Source: Kitasatospora sp. NBC_01266 (lineage in GTDB: Bacteria > Actinomycetota > Actinomycetes > Streptomycetales > Streptomycetaceae). From it: a stretch of 64,000 bases of DNA. This document shows, piece by piece, positions 57,005-64,000 of this stretch. The position numbers and the translations under genes were made by a program. Numbering within the stretch: the first letter of the stretch is position 1; every line of letters starts with the position of its first letter. Under the pieces are notes generated by a model. It was not told the DNA's origin. It worked only from the letters and a program-made list of their open reading frames with translations, and searched no databases. Location of the stretch: the NCBI RefSeq assembly GCF_036242395.1, contig NZ_CP108458.1, positions 7,440,001 through 7,504,000 on the forward strand, read 5' to 3'.

Positions 57005-57392
57005 TCGCCATCTGCGGGCCGCGAGGGCAGCCAGCTCGGCGACCAGAGTCCGGCCGTGCCCGCGGATGTCGGCGAGCATCCCGGCTGGGCTGTCACACCG
57101 GGTCTGTCAGGTGTTCGCCATGTCCCAATCCAACGCTGCACTCGAGTCGTTCGACCGGGACCCCCGCTCGGACTCCCAGCCGGCCCGAGCCGAGAGTTTG
57201 GGGAGCTCACCGATCGGCGCGTGCAGGCCGAGTCCACGCGCAAGGCACCGCTGCATTGGGTCGGCGTGGCGCCTCCATCATGATCCTTAGTCCAACACGG
57301 GAATAGTGCCGTCCTGTCATAGACAGGCGCTGATGGGCTCTCTAGCGTCGTGGTCAGGTGATCTGACGGGGCCGATCTTCGAGGGAGTTGAG
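57005..57392. other. Non-coding gap with a palindrome at 57313-57327
   Basis: No gene is supported in these 388 bases. CCTGTC-ATA-GACAGG at 57313-57327 is a perfect inverted repeat, 66 bases before the next start codon. It could be the operator of the downstream XRE/DUF6879 operon. Confidence 0.55.
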
Positions 57393-57614
57393 ATGGACGA
57401 CAGCGCGGGTCTCACACGGCTTACCAACACAGGTGACGGCAGTCGCTCGGGGGAGTGCAATCAGAACGACTGTCCCAATGTCTACCGCACCGAGCGAGGA
57501 ACGTTCGTGGTCCAGGGGGACATGTCCGACGCCTTCACGCCGCCCAGCGGCGAAGGGCTCGTAGAGATTCCCGAGAGTGTGCTTCGGGAGGCAGTTCGTG
57601 TCCTTGGATGGTGA
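57393..57614 (+). CDS. Small hypothetical protein before a DUF6879 gene
   Basis: A 73-residue protein with two cysteines in GECNQNDCPNVYRTERGTFV and a C-terminal EIPESVLREAV segment. No named domain; similar small proteins accompany DUF6879/XRE genes in streptomycetes. ATG 57393 has GGGAG five bases upstream. Its last 17 bases overlap the next gene, which supports an operon. Confidence 0.7.
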   Translation: MDDSAGLTRLTNTGDGSRSGECNQNDCPNVYRTERGTFVVQGDMSDAFTPPSGEGLVEIPESVLREAVRVLGW

Positions 57615-58119
57615 GGCTTGGCAGGCCAAGTTCCGCGAGTTCAAGATGGAAGCGTGGCGGCTTGAGACTCTTCCGGCCTACCGCGTTTCGCAGGAAGTCG
57701 ATGAGCTGCGAGCCTTCCGGGCGGGAGAACGGATCGACCCGCACACGCATTCCAATGAATACACGGATGACCTCAAGCGGGTGCGGCGCGAAGGGAAGGT
57801 CAAGGGGCGAGTGCACATCGTCATGCGACCGCTCTCCGAGTATCTTCGCTACGAGTTCATGTACTATCTGCCGCACGTGTGGGCCGGTGAAGATGTACGC
57901 ATCATGGACGTGACGGACCGGCCCAATCCGCTGGCCGGCGTCACTGACTATTGGATGTTCGACCAGAGGGAGGTGGTGCTCATGAACTACCTCCCCGACG
58001 GAACGCAGATCGACCGTACGGTGTTCGAGGGTGATGTCAGCCCGTTCATCGAATATCAGCGGATTGCAATAGCTGAATCGGTGCCTTTCGAGGAGTACGT
58101 GACGGGCATTGGCATTTGA
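57598..58119 (+). CDS. DUF6879-family protein
   Basis: A 173-residue protein. EAWQAKFREFKMEAWRLETL is followed by YRVSQEVDELRAFRAGERID and ends with PFIEYQRIAIAESVPFEEYV. This matches the uncharacterised DUF6879 family that sits beside XRE-DUF5753 regulators. GTG 57598 has GGGAGG six bases upstream; a start at 57577 would overlap that site. Function is unknown; it probably acts with the regulator downstream, whose gene overlaps by 11 bases. Confidence 0.75.
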   Translation: MSLDGEAWQAKFREFKMEAWRLETLPAYRVSQEVDELRAFRAGERIDPHTHSNEYTDDLKRVRREGKVKGRVHIVMRPLSEYLRYEFMYYLPHVWAGEDVRIMDVTDRPNPLAGVTDYWMFDQREVVLMNYLPDGTQIDRTVFEGDVSPFIEYQRIAIAESVPFEEYVTGIGI

Positions 58120-58957
58120 TCCGCAAGGGCTGGGTCAATCGAATTCAGACCTGGCGGCAATACTTCAAGAGCTTCGCAGGCGAGCTGGACTCTCCGGGGT
58201 TCAGCTCGCCAGGCGTGTCAACATGTCGCAGTCCAAGATTTCCAAGATTGAAACCGGCAGGGTTACGCCGGCGCTCATCGATGTCGAACTGATCCTGCGG
58301 GCACTCGAGGCGCCATCGGAGCTCATCGCGCACGTGACGGCGCTTGCTCGCATCGCCAACACGGAGTGGCAGGACGCCCGGGCCCTCCGCCGAAAGGGCT
58401 TGGACAAGAAGCAGGTTGAGCTGGCGACCCTTGAACGAAACTCAAAGGAGTTTCGATACTTACTGCCAACCACGATTACTGGGTTGCTCGCGACGCCGGA
58501 GTACATCAGAGCCAGTCTGGATCCGTTCCCCGGGGACCACTCAAAAGCTATCGCCAAGAAGCTGGAGCGGCAGGCCATCCTTTACGATCCGGCTAAGTGC
58601 TTCAATTTCATTCTCACCGAGCAGGCTTGCCTGTGGCCGCTCGTACCGGCGCAGGCCATGGCTATGCAGATCGACCGACTGGCTTCTGTCTCTCGCCTGC
58701 CTAATGTTCGGTCGGGGATCATCCCGATGGCAGGCCACATGCCGTGGGCGCCGTTGAATGTCTTCACGGTGTACGACACATCTCTGGCTACCGTGGAAGT
58801 ATCCACGGGTGCGCTCGTATTTCGTGATCCCAGGGATGTTCAGGAGTACCTGGATGAGTTTCGAACCTTCGAAGGTTATTCGCTGTGGGGTGAGGATGCT
58901 CGGGTCAAGCTGCGGGAGTGGGCTGACCACTATCGCGGGATATCGCAAGATCTTTAG
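58109..58957 (+). CDS. XRE-family regulator with DUF5753
   Basis: A 282-residue regulator. The helix-turn-helix is SGVQLARRVNMSQSKISKIE near residues 29-48, followed by a DUF5753 domain with LLPTTITGLLATPEYIRASL, and FVYDTSLATVEV-like segments (VFTVYDTSLATVEVSTGALV). It uses TTG 58109 as start, inside the DUF6879 gene. A TTA codon at 58460-58462 (residue 118) suggests bldA-dependent translation. Its codon use is less GC-biased than most genes here, consistent with recent transfer. It probably pairs with the DUF6879 protein in a switch-like module. Confidence 0.87.
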   Translation: MAFDPQGLGQSNSDLAAILQELRRRAGLSGVQLARRVNMSQSKISKIETGRVTPALIDVELILRALEAPSELIAHVTALARIANTEWQDARALRRKGLDKKQVELATLERNSKEFRYLLPTTITGLLATPEYIRASLDPFPGDHSKAIAKKLERQAILYDPAKCFNFILTEQACLWPLVPAQAMAMQIDRLASVSRLPNVRSGIIPMAGHMPWAPLNVFTVYDTSLATVEVSTGALVFRDPRDVQEYLDEFRTFEGYSLWGEDARVKLREWADHYRGISQDL

Positions 58958-59133
58958 TCGATAGCAGGAATATCGTTGAGTGGTTGTCTGGGATTCCCCT
59001 AATCTGGCTTCTCGCCCATGAAGCCGAGTGGACGGGGCCAGCTGTGTCTGTAGCAGTGGGAAATCAACCCGCCCGATCCTTGGCTCGGCACGGGCCCACA
59101 GCCCCGCCGCCACCGAAGAGAGAGGGACGAACC

Positions 59134-59643
59134 ATGACCGTTGCGCTTGAAGCGTCTGCGGTGACCGAGTTCCGTGACCCCCGCGCGCTCCTCAACGCGG
59201 TCCAGCCGTACGTCAAGGAGCTGACGTACAACGTGTTCGAGGGCCCCGGTAGCACCGGGGACCTGTATGAGCGGGAGATCGCGCTCTTGCTCCGCGACAA
59301 CACCATGGTCCGCAACATGGCAGAGCGGATCTTGGACAACGCCATCGCGTACACGATCACCGCCATGGAGCACCCGGAGGTGCACTTGGGTGTCGGTAAG
59401 GTCGTGGACATGGGGGTGCATCAGCTGCTGCTGGACACGCCCGTGTACTTCGCCATCTGCGAGACGTACAACGCCGGTCGGTACAAGCACCACGCCCCGC
59501 TGATCCAGCGTCGTAGCGACGGCATCGTGATCCGCACCGCCGAGTTCCTGCGTGGTAACGGTTTCGACGCCGACGAGGAGCTGTGGGCGATCGACGGGGC
59601 GGAATGCTCCCCCTGTGACTCGAAGGTCCCAGACAGCCACTGA
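59134..59643 (+). CDS. Hypothetical protein linked to a methyltransferase gene
   Basis: A 169-residue cytoplasmic protein with no recognised domain. Segments such as ALLNAVQPYVKELTYNVFEG and VHQLLLDTPVYFAICETYNA suggest an all-helical fold. AGGGA precedes ATG 59134. The methyltransferase frame starts three bases after its stop, so the two are cotranscribed. Its place in the XRE island suggests a signalling or modification role, but nothing direct supports this. Confidence 0.7.
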   Translation: MTVALEASAVTEFRDPRALLNAVQPYVKELTYNVFEGPGSTGDLYEREIALLLRDNTMVRNMAERILDNAIAYTITAMEHPEVHLGVGKVVDMGVHQLLLDTPVYFAICETYNAGRYKHHAPLIQRRSDGIVIRTAEFLRGNGFDADEELWAIDGAECSPCDSKVPDSH

Positions 59644-59645
59644 GT

Positions 59646-60390
59646 GTGCACCAGGGTTCCGCTGCCTCGTACCTCGGTGCAGGGGCACCCGCCTGCCAAC
59701 TCTTCTTCAAGGGAAGTCCATTGCCCGCACAGCACAACATCGAATCTGAGCGCGAGCTCTGGGACACCTACGCGGCCGGCATCAAGGGCGACGTATTCGA
59801 CGGCGGGCCAGTTTTTCGCTGGACTCAGTACGCCGATCACGGGCCCGGCCCGGAGCTGCTCGGGACACCGACCAGTGCACTGGAGGTCGGGTGCGGCACC
59901 GGCCGCGCGATGGCCACGCTGGCGGCGCAGGGCGTGAAAGTCACAGGCGTAGACCTCTCGCCTGTCATGGTCGAAAAGGCCTCTGAGCGTTGGGGGCCGT
60001 CCGGTGTGCAGATCCACTGCGCCGAGGTGCTGGACTACTTGAGCGGCACTGACGAGACATGGGACGCGGTGTACTCGGTGTTCGGAGCGGTCTGGTTCAC
60101 GGACCCGCTGAAGTTGTTCCCCCTGATCGCTGCCCGGCTGAACCCCGGCGGTCTCCTGGCCTTTTTCGCAACCCCCAGCCATCCCCGGTGCCTACGGCCC
60201 GCAGGGCATGTACAAGGGTGGCTTCGCGGGGCGAGCGCTCTATACGTACCGCTACTCCTACACGCCCCGCACGTGGGTCGGTCTGCTTCTGCGAAACGGA
60301 TTCGAGTCGGCGGAAGCGGATGTTCTCGACGCCCCGAGCGAGGGGCACATCGGGACTCTGATCGTTACGGCCAGGACTCCGGGGGCCTGA
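59646..60390 (+). pseudogene. Class I SAM methyltransferase broken by a one-base frameshift
   Basis: The SAM site reads ALEVGCGTGRAMATLAAQGV with GVDLSPVMVEKASERWG after it, a normal class I methyltransferase. The frame holds to LNPGGLLAFF at about 60166, then turns random. The next frame gives QPPAIPGAYGPQGMYKGGFA and GRALYTYRYSYTPRTWVGLL to a stop at 60390. Reading TTTT instead of TTTTT at 60162-60166 joins both parts without loss. Start is GTG 59646, or TTG 59721 with AGGGAAG just upstream. Substrate unknown. Mutation or sequence error cannot be separated here. Confidence 0.85.
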
Positions 60391-60407
60391 CACGTTCCCA
60401 CGAACTG

Positions 60408-60451
60408 GAACCCGGTCGGCCCGGACCAAGGGGTTCGGGCCGACCGGGTTC
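60408..60451. terminator. Perfect bidirectional hairpin terminator
   Basis: GAACCCGGTCGGCCCG (60408-60423) pairs exactly with 60436-60451 around a 12-base loop. It lies between the convergent methyltransferase and phospholipase genes. Confidence 0.93.
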
Positions 60452-60466
60452 GGTGGTCGAGCCGGG

Positions 60467-62530
60467 TCAGCCGCTGATGCTCACCGCGCCGGTCTCCAGG
60501 TGGCCCACGGCCCGCCGGGACCAGCTGGCGTCGGTGCTGACGGTGACCGTGAAGTCGTACCAGCCCTGGGCGACGGTGACCGCGTTGAAGTAGTCCGAGA
60601 CGGTGGCGCCGGCGGCGACCTGGTAGGTCCACACGCCGCCACGGTAGTTGTTCGAGGTGATGGTGAAGGTGGCCGCGCTGGTGCCGGTGTTGGTCATCTT
60701 GAACCAGACCGCCTGCTGGCCGGTGTCCGGCGCCGGCGAGTAGGACGTGGTGGCCTCGGCGTACTGGCTGGCGGTGGTGGCGTTGCCGGTGAAGTGCCGC
60801 AGGAAGCGGTTGGGGCCGACCACGGTGAGGTCGTACTGGCCGTTGCCGTTGTTCGCGCCGATGCTGAAGTTGTCGCTGGTGCTCCCGTCGGCGCCGGTGG
60901 CGGCGTTGTAGGGGGCGACGGTGTACTGCCAGGGGCCGCCGGTGCGGTAGTTGTTGGCGTAGATCGAGTAGTGCGCGTAGGCGGTGGCCTGCGGGCCCTG
61001 GTTGGCCATGTCTATCCAGAGCAGGATCTGGTTGTTCGCGTCGTACTCGATCCGGTCGACCCAGGCGTTGGGCTGGTAGGGCAGCGCGCGGGCGGGCCTG
61101 GTGCCGACCTCCTGGGACGGCATGGCGTTGTTGCCGGGGCTCGGGTTGATCTGCACGTTCGCCGTGGCCTGGCTGATCGTGGCGCTGGTGTCGGGCAGCG
61201 AGGGCAGGCCGTAGACCGGGTTGGTGAAGTCGAAGGCGCCGGTGAGGTCGCCGCAGACCTGGCGGCGCCAGGTGCTGATGTTCGGGCAGACGGCCGGGGT
61301 GCCGAGCGCGGCGGTCCAGGTCTCCAGGAAGCGGATCACGCTGGTGTGGTCGTAGACCTGCGAGTCCACGAAGCCGCCACGGGTCCACGGCGAGGCGATG
61401 ACCATGGGCACCCGGAAACCGAGGCCGATGTTGGTGCCGGAGTAGAACTCACCGGCGGTGCCGGCCGGCGCGACGGGCGGCGGCACGTGGTCGAAGAAGC
61501 CGTCGTTCTCGTCGTAGTTGAGGAACAGGACGGTGGAGTTGAAGGTGTCGGCGTCCGCCGCCAGCGCCTGCAGCACCAGGTTGACGAAGTGCGCACCGTT
61601 CTCCGGCGGGCCGTCGGGGTGCTCGGAGAAGAGCTGGTTGGCGACCACCCAGGAGACCTGCGGCAGCGTGCCCGCGAGCGAGTCGGCCTTGATCGCGGCG
61701 GCGATGTCGTCCGGCGTCGAACCGGTGCTGGGCACCGAGCCCATGCCGCGCTGGCTCAGCGGGCTCGAACTCGCGGCGCCGGTGAACTGGTTGAAGTAGG
61801 CCAGCGCGTTGTCGCCGAAGTTGTCACTCGCGTTCTGGTAGACCTTCCAGCTCACGCCGGCGTTCTGCAGCGCCTCGGCGTAGGTCTGCCACTTCAGGCC
61901 GCTCTCGCTGCCGCCGTCGTAGGCCGGGCCGCCCGCGCTGGCGTTCGGGTCGATCGTGCCGGACCACAGGTAGGTGCGGTTGGGGCCGGTCGCCGAGAGG
62001 ATCGAGCAGTGGTACGCGTCGCAGATGGTGTAGGAGTCGGCCAGCGCGTAGTGGAACGGGATGTCCGAGCGGGTCATGTACCCCATCGTGCGGTTCGAGC
62101 CCTTGGCCGCGATCCAGGAGTCCATCTTGCCGTTGTTCCAGGCCTGGTGCTGGGTGGACCAGGAGTGGTCGAGCGAGCCGTCGCACTGCGCCAGCGTCTC
62201 GCCGGAGCTGCCCCACCACCAGGTGCTGGTGGCGCTGAGCTGCCACGGGTACTGGGTGCCGCTGCCGTTGGGCTGGTTGAAGACGCTGTTGCCGCCCGCG
62301 AGCTGGATGGTCGACTTGTCGCCGAAGCCGCGCACACCCTTCAGCGAGCCGAAGTAGTGGTCGAAGCTGCGGTTCTCCTGCATCAGCACGACGACGTGCT
62401 TGACGTCGGTGATCGTCCCGGTGGTCGCGGCGGAGGCGCGGGTCGCGAGGCCGGGGAGGGCGTCCAGTCCCACGGCCGCGCCGAGCGCGGCGGCGGAACC
62501 GAGGAAGGTGCGGCGGGTCACGGGGGACAC
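60467..62530 (-). CDS. Second secreted phospholipase C (Tat substrate)
   Basis: A 687-residue homologue of the enzyme at 3.6-5.5 kb. TRRTFLGSAAALGAAVGLDA is the twin-arginine signal; VVVLMQENRSFDHYFG and ENDGFFDHVPPP mark the catalytic domain, and two beta-rich repeats close the protein. GTG 62530 has GGAGG six bases upstream. Both phospholipases should release phosphate-bearing headgroups outside the cell. They are clearly diverged, so this is an old duplication rather than a recent one. GACAACTTC lies just upstream (62554-62562) and also before the first gene (5648-5656), a possible shared control element. Confidence 0.9.
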   Translation of the reverse strand: MSPVTRRTFLGSAAALGAAVGLDALPGLATRASAATTGTITDVKHVVVLMQENRSFDHYFGSLKGVRGFGDKSTIQLAGGNSVFNQPNGSGTQYPWQLSATSTWWWGSSGETLAQCDGSLDHSWSTQHQAWNNGKMDSWIAAKGSNRTMGYMTRSDIPFHYALADSYTICDAYHCSILSATGPNRTYLWSGTIDPNASAGGPAYDGGSESGLKWQTYAEALQNAGVSWKVYQNASDNFGDNALAYFNQFTGAASSSPLSQRGMGSVPSTGSTPDDIAAAIKADSLAGTLPQVSWVVANQLFSEHPDGPPENGAHFVNLVLQALAADADTFNSTVLFLNYDENDGFFDHVPPPVAPAGTAGEFYSGTNIGLGFRVPMVIASPWTRGGFVDSQVYDHTSVIRFLETWTAALGTPAVCPNISTWRRQVCGDLTGAFDFTNPVYGLPSLPDTSATISQATANVQINPSPGNNAMPSQEVGTRPARALPYQPNAWVDRIEYDANNQILLWIDMANQGPQATAYAHYSIYANNYRTGGPWQYTVAPYNAATGADGSTSDNFSIGANNGNGQYDLTVVGPNRFLRHFTGNATTASQYAEATTSYSPAPDTGQQAVWFKMTNTGTSAATFTITSNNYRGGVWTYQVAAGATVSDYFNAVTVAQGWYDFTVTVSTDASWSRRAVGHLETGAVSISG

Positions 62531-62592
62531 GTGGGGCCTCCAAAAGCGGTACAGACAACTTCCGACGGGGGGACTGTGGGGCAGCCAGATGT

Positions 62593-62606
62593 CTACCGGC
62601 CGGTAG
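62593..62606. promoter_or_regulatory. 14-base perfect palindrome upstream of the phospholipase
   Basis: CTACCGGCCGGTAG is perfectly self-complementary, 63 bases before the phospholipase start. Read on the minus strand, GTTCAC follows at 62633-62638, a single PHO-box-like unit. Both could take part in phosphate-responsive control; this is a weak suggestion. Confidence 0.4.
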
Positions 62607-62961
62607 CAAGGTAGCGGCTAGATGCACCGAAGTGAACGGTTGGCGCTGCCCTGTCAGCAACAGGCACCTTCCACCGCTTTGCCCCGTCCCGCCGCGAGGC
62701 CCTCCCGTAGCTCCGCTGTCGGGGGTCGGCCGTCCGCTACGCGGGCACCGCCGACCGCGCCGGTAAGCAGGATGCCCTGGTCCAGGCCCAGGCCGGTGAA
62801 GACCGAGAGCAGGGTGGCGATCGCCGTTGTCGCGGTGGTAGAGGCAGGTGGCACCGTCGCCGGTTTGCCAGCCGCGTCAATAGGCCGTCAGCTGAGCTAC
62901 GTTCTTCCCGGGCGGACCGTGCGCCCGCCGCCATCCACTCATCATCCGTTCACATGCATGA
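62607..62961. other. Gap without a supported gene (355 bases)
   Basis: A minus-strand stretch near 62654-62854 could encode a short hydrophobic peptide (TLLSVFTGLGLDQGILLTGA) but has no clear start site or family. It may be a relic of a membrane-protein gene. Otherwise nothing is recognised. Confidence 0.4.
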
Positions 62962-62973
62962 ATGCGAGTCCGT

Positions 62974-63639
62974 ATGACTGAAGCCCTGGGCACCCCCCGT
63001 ACCGTCCTGCTCACCGGCGCGGCCGGCGGCGTCGGCACGTTCCTGCGCGAGAGCCTGCCGGGGTACGGCTACGAGCTGCGGCTGTTCGACAAGGCGCCGA
63101 TCCCGGGTGAGCCGCAGGCCGTCACCGCCGACCTCGCGGACGCCGGGGCGCTGGCCGCCGCCATGACCGGAGTCGACGCCGTGGTCCACCTGGCCGGCCT
63201 CGCGCTCGAGGCGCCGTTCCCCGACATCCTGACCGCCAACATCGAGGGCACCTTGTACGGCCTCTCCAAGTGCTTCGGCGAGGACCTGGCCGCGCTCTAC
63301 GCCGACAAGCACGGCATCACCACCGTCTCGCTGCGGATCGGCTCCTGCTACGCCGAACCGCGTACGGTGCGGATGCTCGCCACCTGGCTCAGCCCCGCCG
63401 ACTGCGCCCGGCTGGTCCACGCGGCCATCGGCGCCGAACTCTCCGGCCACCACGTGGTGTACGGGATCTCGGCCAACACCCGGGGCTGGTGGGACCTGGA
63501 GCCGGGGCACCGGCTGCTCGGGTACCGGCCGCAGGACGACGCGGAGGTGTACGCCGCGAAGCTGCTCGCCGCGCAGGGCGAACTGGCGGCGGAGGATCCG
63601 GAGTTCCGCTACCTCGGGGGCGCGTTCACCACCTTCTGA
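62974..63639 (+). CDS. Uronate-dehydrogenase-like SDR with an internal deletion
   Basis: An extended short-chain dehydrogenase of about 221 residues. TVLLTGAAGGVGTFLRE binds NAD. LYGLSKCFGEDLAALYADKH holds the YXXXK pair, and RIGSCYAEPRTVRMLATWLS and GISANTRGWWDLEPGHRLLG are close to bacterial uronate dehydrogenases. Those enzymes have about 265 residues. Here NIEGT is joined straight to LYGLSK, so about 40 residues with the catalytic Ser segment (usually FASSNH) are missing. The frame is kept. Activity is doubtful. ATG 62974 is used; ATG 62962 would add four residues. Confidence 0.8.
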   Translation: MTEALGTPRTVLLTGAAGGVGTFLRESLPGYGYELRLFDKAPIPGEPQAVTADLADAGALAAAMTGVDAVVHLAGLALEAPFPDILTANIEGTLYGLSKCFGEDLAALYADKHGITTVSLRIGSCYAEPRTVRMLATWLSPADCARLVHAAIGAELSGHHVVYGISANTRGWWDLEPGHRLLGYRPQDDAEVYAAKLLAAQGELAAEDPEFRYLGGAFTTF

Positions 63640-63729
63640 CGGTGCGCCGCAGCGGCGCGAGACGTGCCAACGGGTGAATCGGGCGGGCGCGCCCGTAACC
63701 CGGCGCCGCACGGCGGGGTTGATCCGGCG

Positions 63730-64000
63730 ATGAACTGCCACGGCTCCCGACCCGCGCCCGCTGACCCCCGTGAGAGCTGGCGCCTGCACCCGGGCCCACC
63801 GCAGCCCTGCCTCGGGGAGGAACTGGTGGCCGGGTGGCCGGGCGCCGAGAGTTCCGACACCCTGTGCAGCGACCTCGGCGCGGCCTCCTGGGCCGAGTTG
63901 GCCACCGCCCTTGCCGACGCCCGGGTGCCGCTGGAGGTGGGCGATGTGGCGGCCCTGCGCTGCCTGGTCAAACTCGAACCGGAGCTGGTCAGTACGATCG
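63730..64000 (+). CDS. Unidentified reading frame cut by the window edge
   Basis: From ATG 63730 the frame stays open for 90 codons to the end. It contains LGAASWAELATALADARVPL and VGDVAALRCLVKLEPELV, which look like real protein sequence, but no family can be named from this piece. No ribosome-binding site was clear. Confidence 0.45.
   Translation, partial: MNCHGSRPAPADPRESWRLHPGPPQPCLGEELVAGWPGAESSDTLCSDLGAASWAELATALADARVPLEVGDVAALRCLVKLEPELVSTI

Overview
The window is high-GC actinobacterial DNA that fits the family Streptomycetaceae (Streptomyces or Kitasatospora). The evidence is strong third-position G/C bias, frequent GTG starts, GTGA/ATGA stop-start overlaps, an SsgA-like sporulation protein, XRE-DUF5753/DUF397 pairs, and rare TTA codons. 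No rRNA, tRNA, CRISPR array or replication origin was seen.

Region by region. (1) 0-10.6 kb: end of a flavin-dependent oxidoreductase, a GNAT, a TetR/MFS efflux pair with matching operators, a Tat-exported phospholipase C, a cyanate-detoxification locus (LysR regulator diverging from carbonic anhydrase, cyanase, a deaminase and a NUDIX hydrolase), and an ECF sigma-factor module. (2) 10.7-17 kb: an acid-activation and reduction locus. A GNAT, a LuxE-like acyl-protein synthetase and a LuxC reductase fused to a PaaK-like adenylation domain form a coupled operon that converges on a stand-alone PaaK homologue. The first gene carries a TTA codon. (3) 17.7-34.7 kb: a Rieske oxygenase, a secreted AOC-like barrel protein, and the main find, a five-gene operon with the signature of polycyclic tetramate macrolactam (PTM) biosynthesis. 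It runs iterative PKS-NRPS, two phytoene-dehydrogenase-like enzymes, a methyltransferase and an MDR reductase. The methyltransferase, coupled between the second dehydrogenase and the reductase, is not part of the PTM layouts known to me. (4) 35-45.5 kb: LytR-CpsA-Psr protein, DD-peptidase, a membrane NRPS of the Pls (poly-epsilon-lysine synthetase) type, SsgA-like protein, a lipoprotein esterase and a dienelactone hydrolase. (5) 45.6-50 kb: decayed IS1380 and ISAs1 transposases, a Ser-rich lipoprotein, a SLATT-type membrane protein and a ricin-type lectin. (6) 50.6-55.8 kb: an MFS pump diverging from an Lrp/AsnC regulator, a VOC protein behind a palindromic operator, and an RsbW-like kinase with small partner genes. 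(7) 55.9-60.4 kb: a regulatory island of lower GC with two XRE-DUF5753 regulators, DUF397 and DUF6879 proteins and a methyltransferase. Two of these genes are broken by one extra T in a T-run. (8) 60.4-64 kb: a second phospholipase C, a uronate-dehydrogenase-like protein with an internal deletion, and an unfinished frame at the edge.

How the parts may work together (inference). The PKS-NRPS would build two polyene chains and join them to an amino acid, probably ornithine, as a tetramate. The two FAD enzymes and the MDR enzyme would close the carbocycles. The methyltransferase and perhaps the Rieske oxygenase would decorate the product. The LuxE/LuxC-PaaK operon looks like a separate carboxylic-acid-to-aldehyde system. 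The Pls-like enzyme at 38-42 kb is a second, unrelated peptide-forming system whose product cannot be read from sequence alone.
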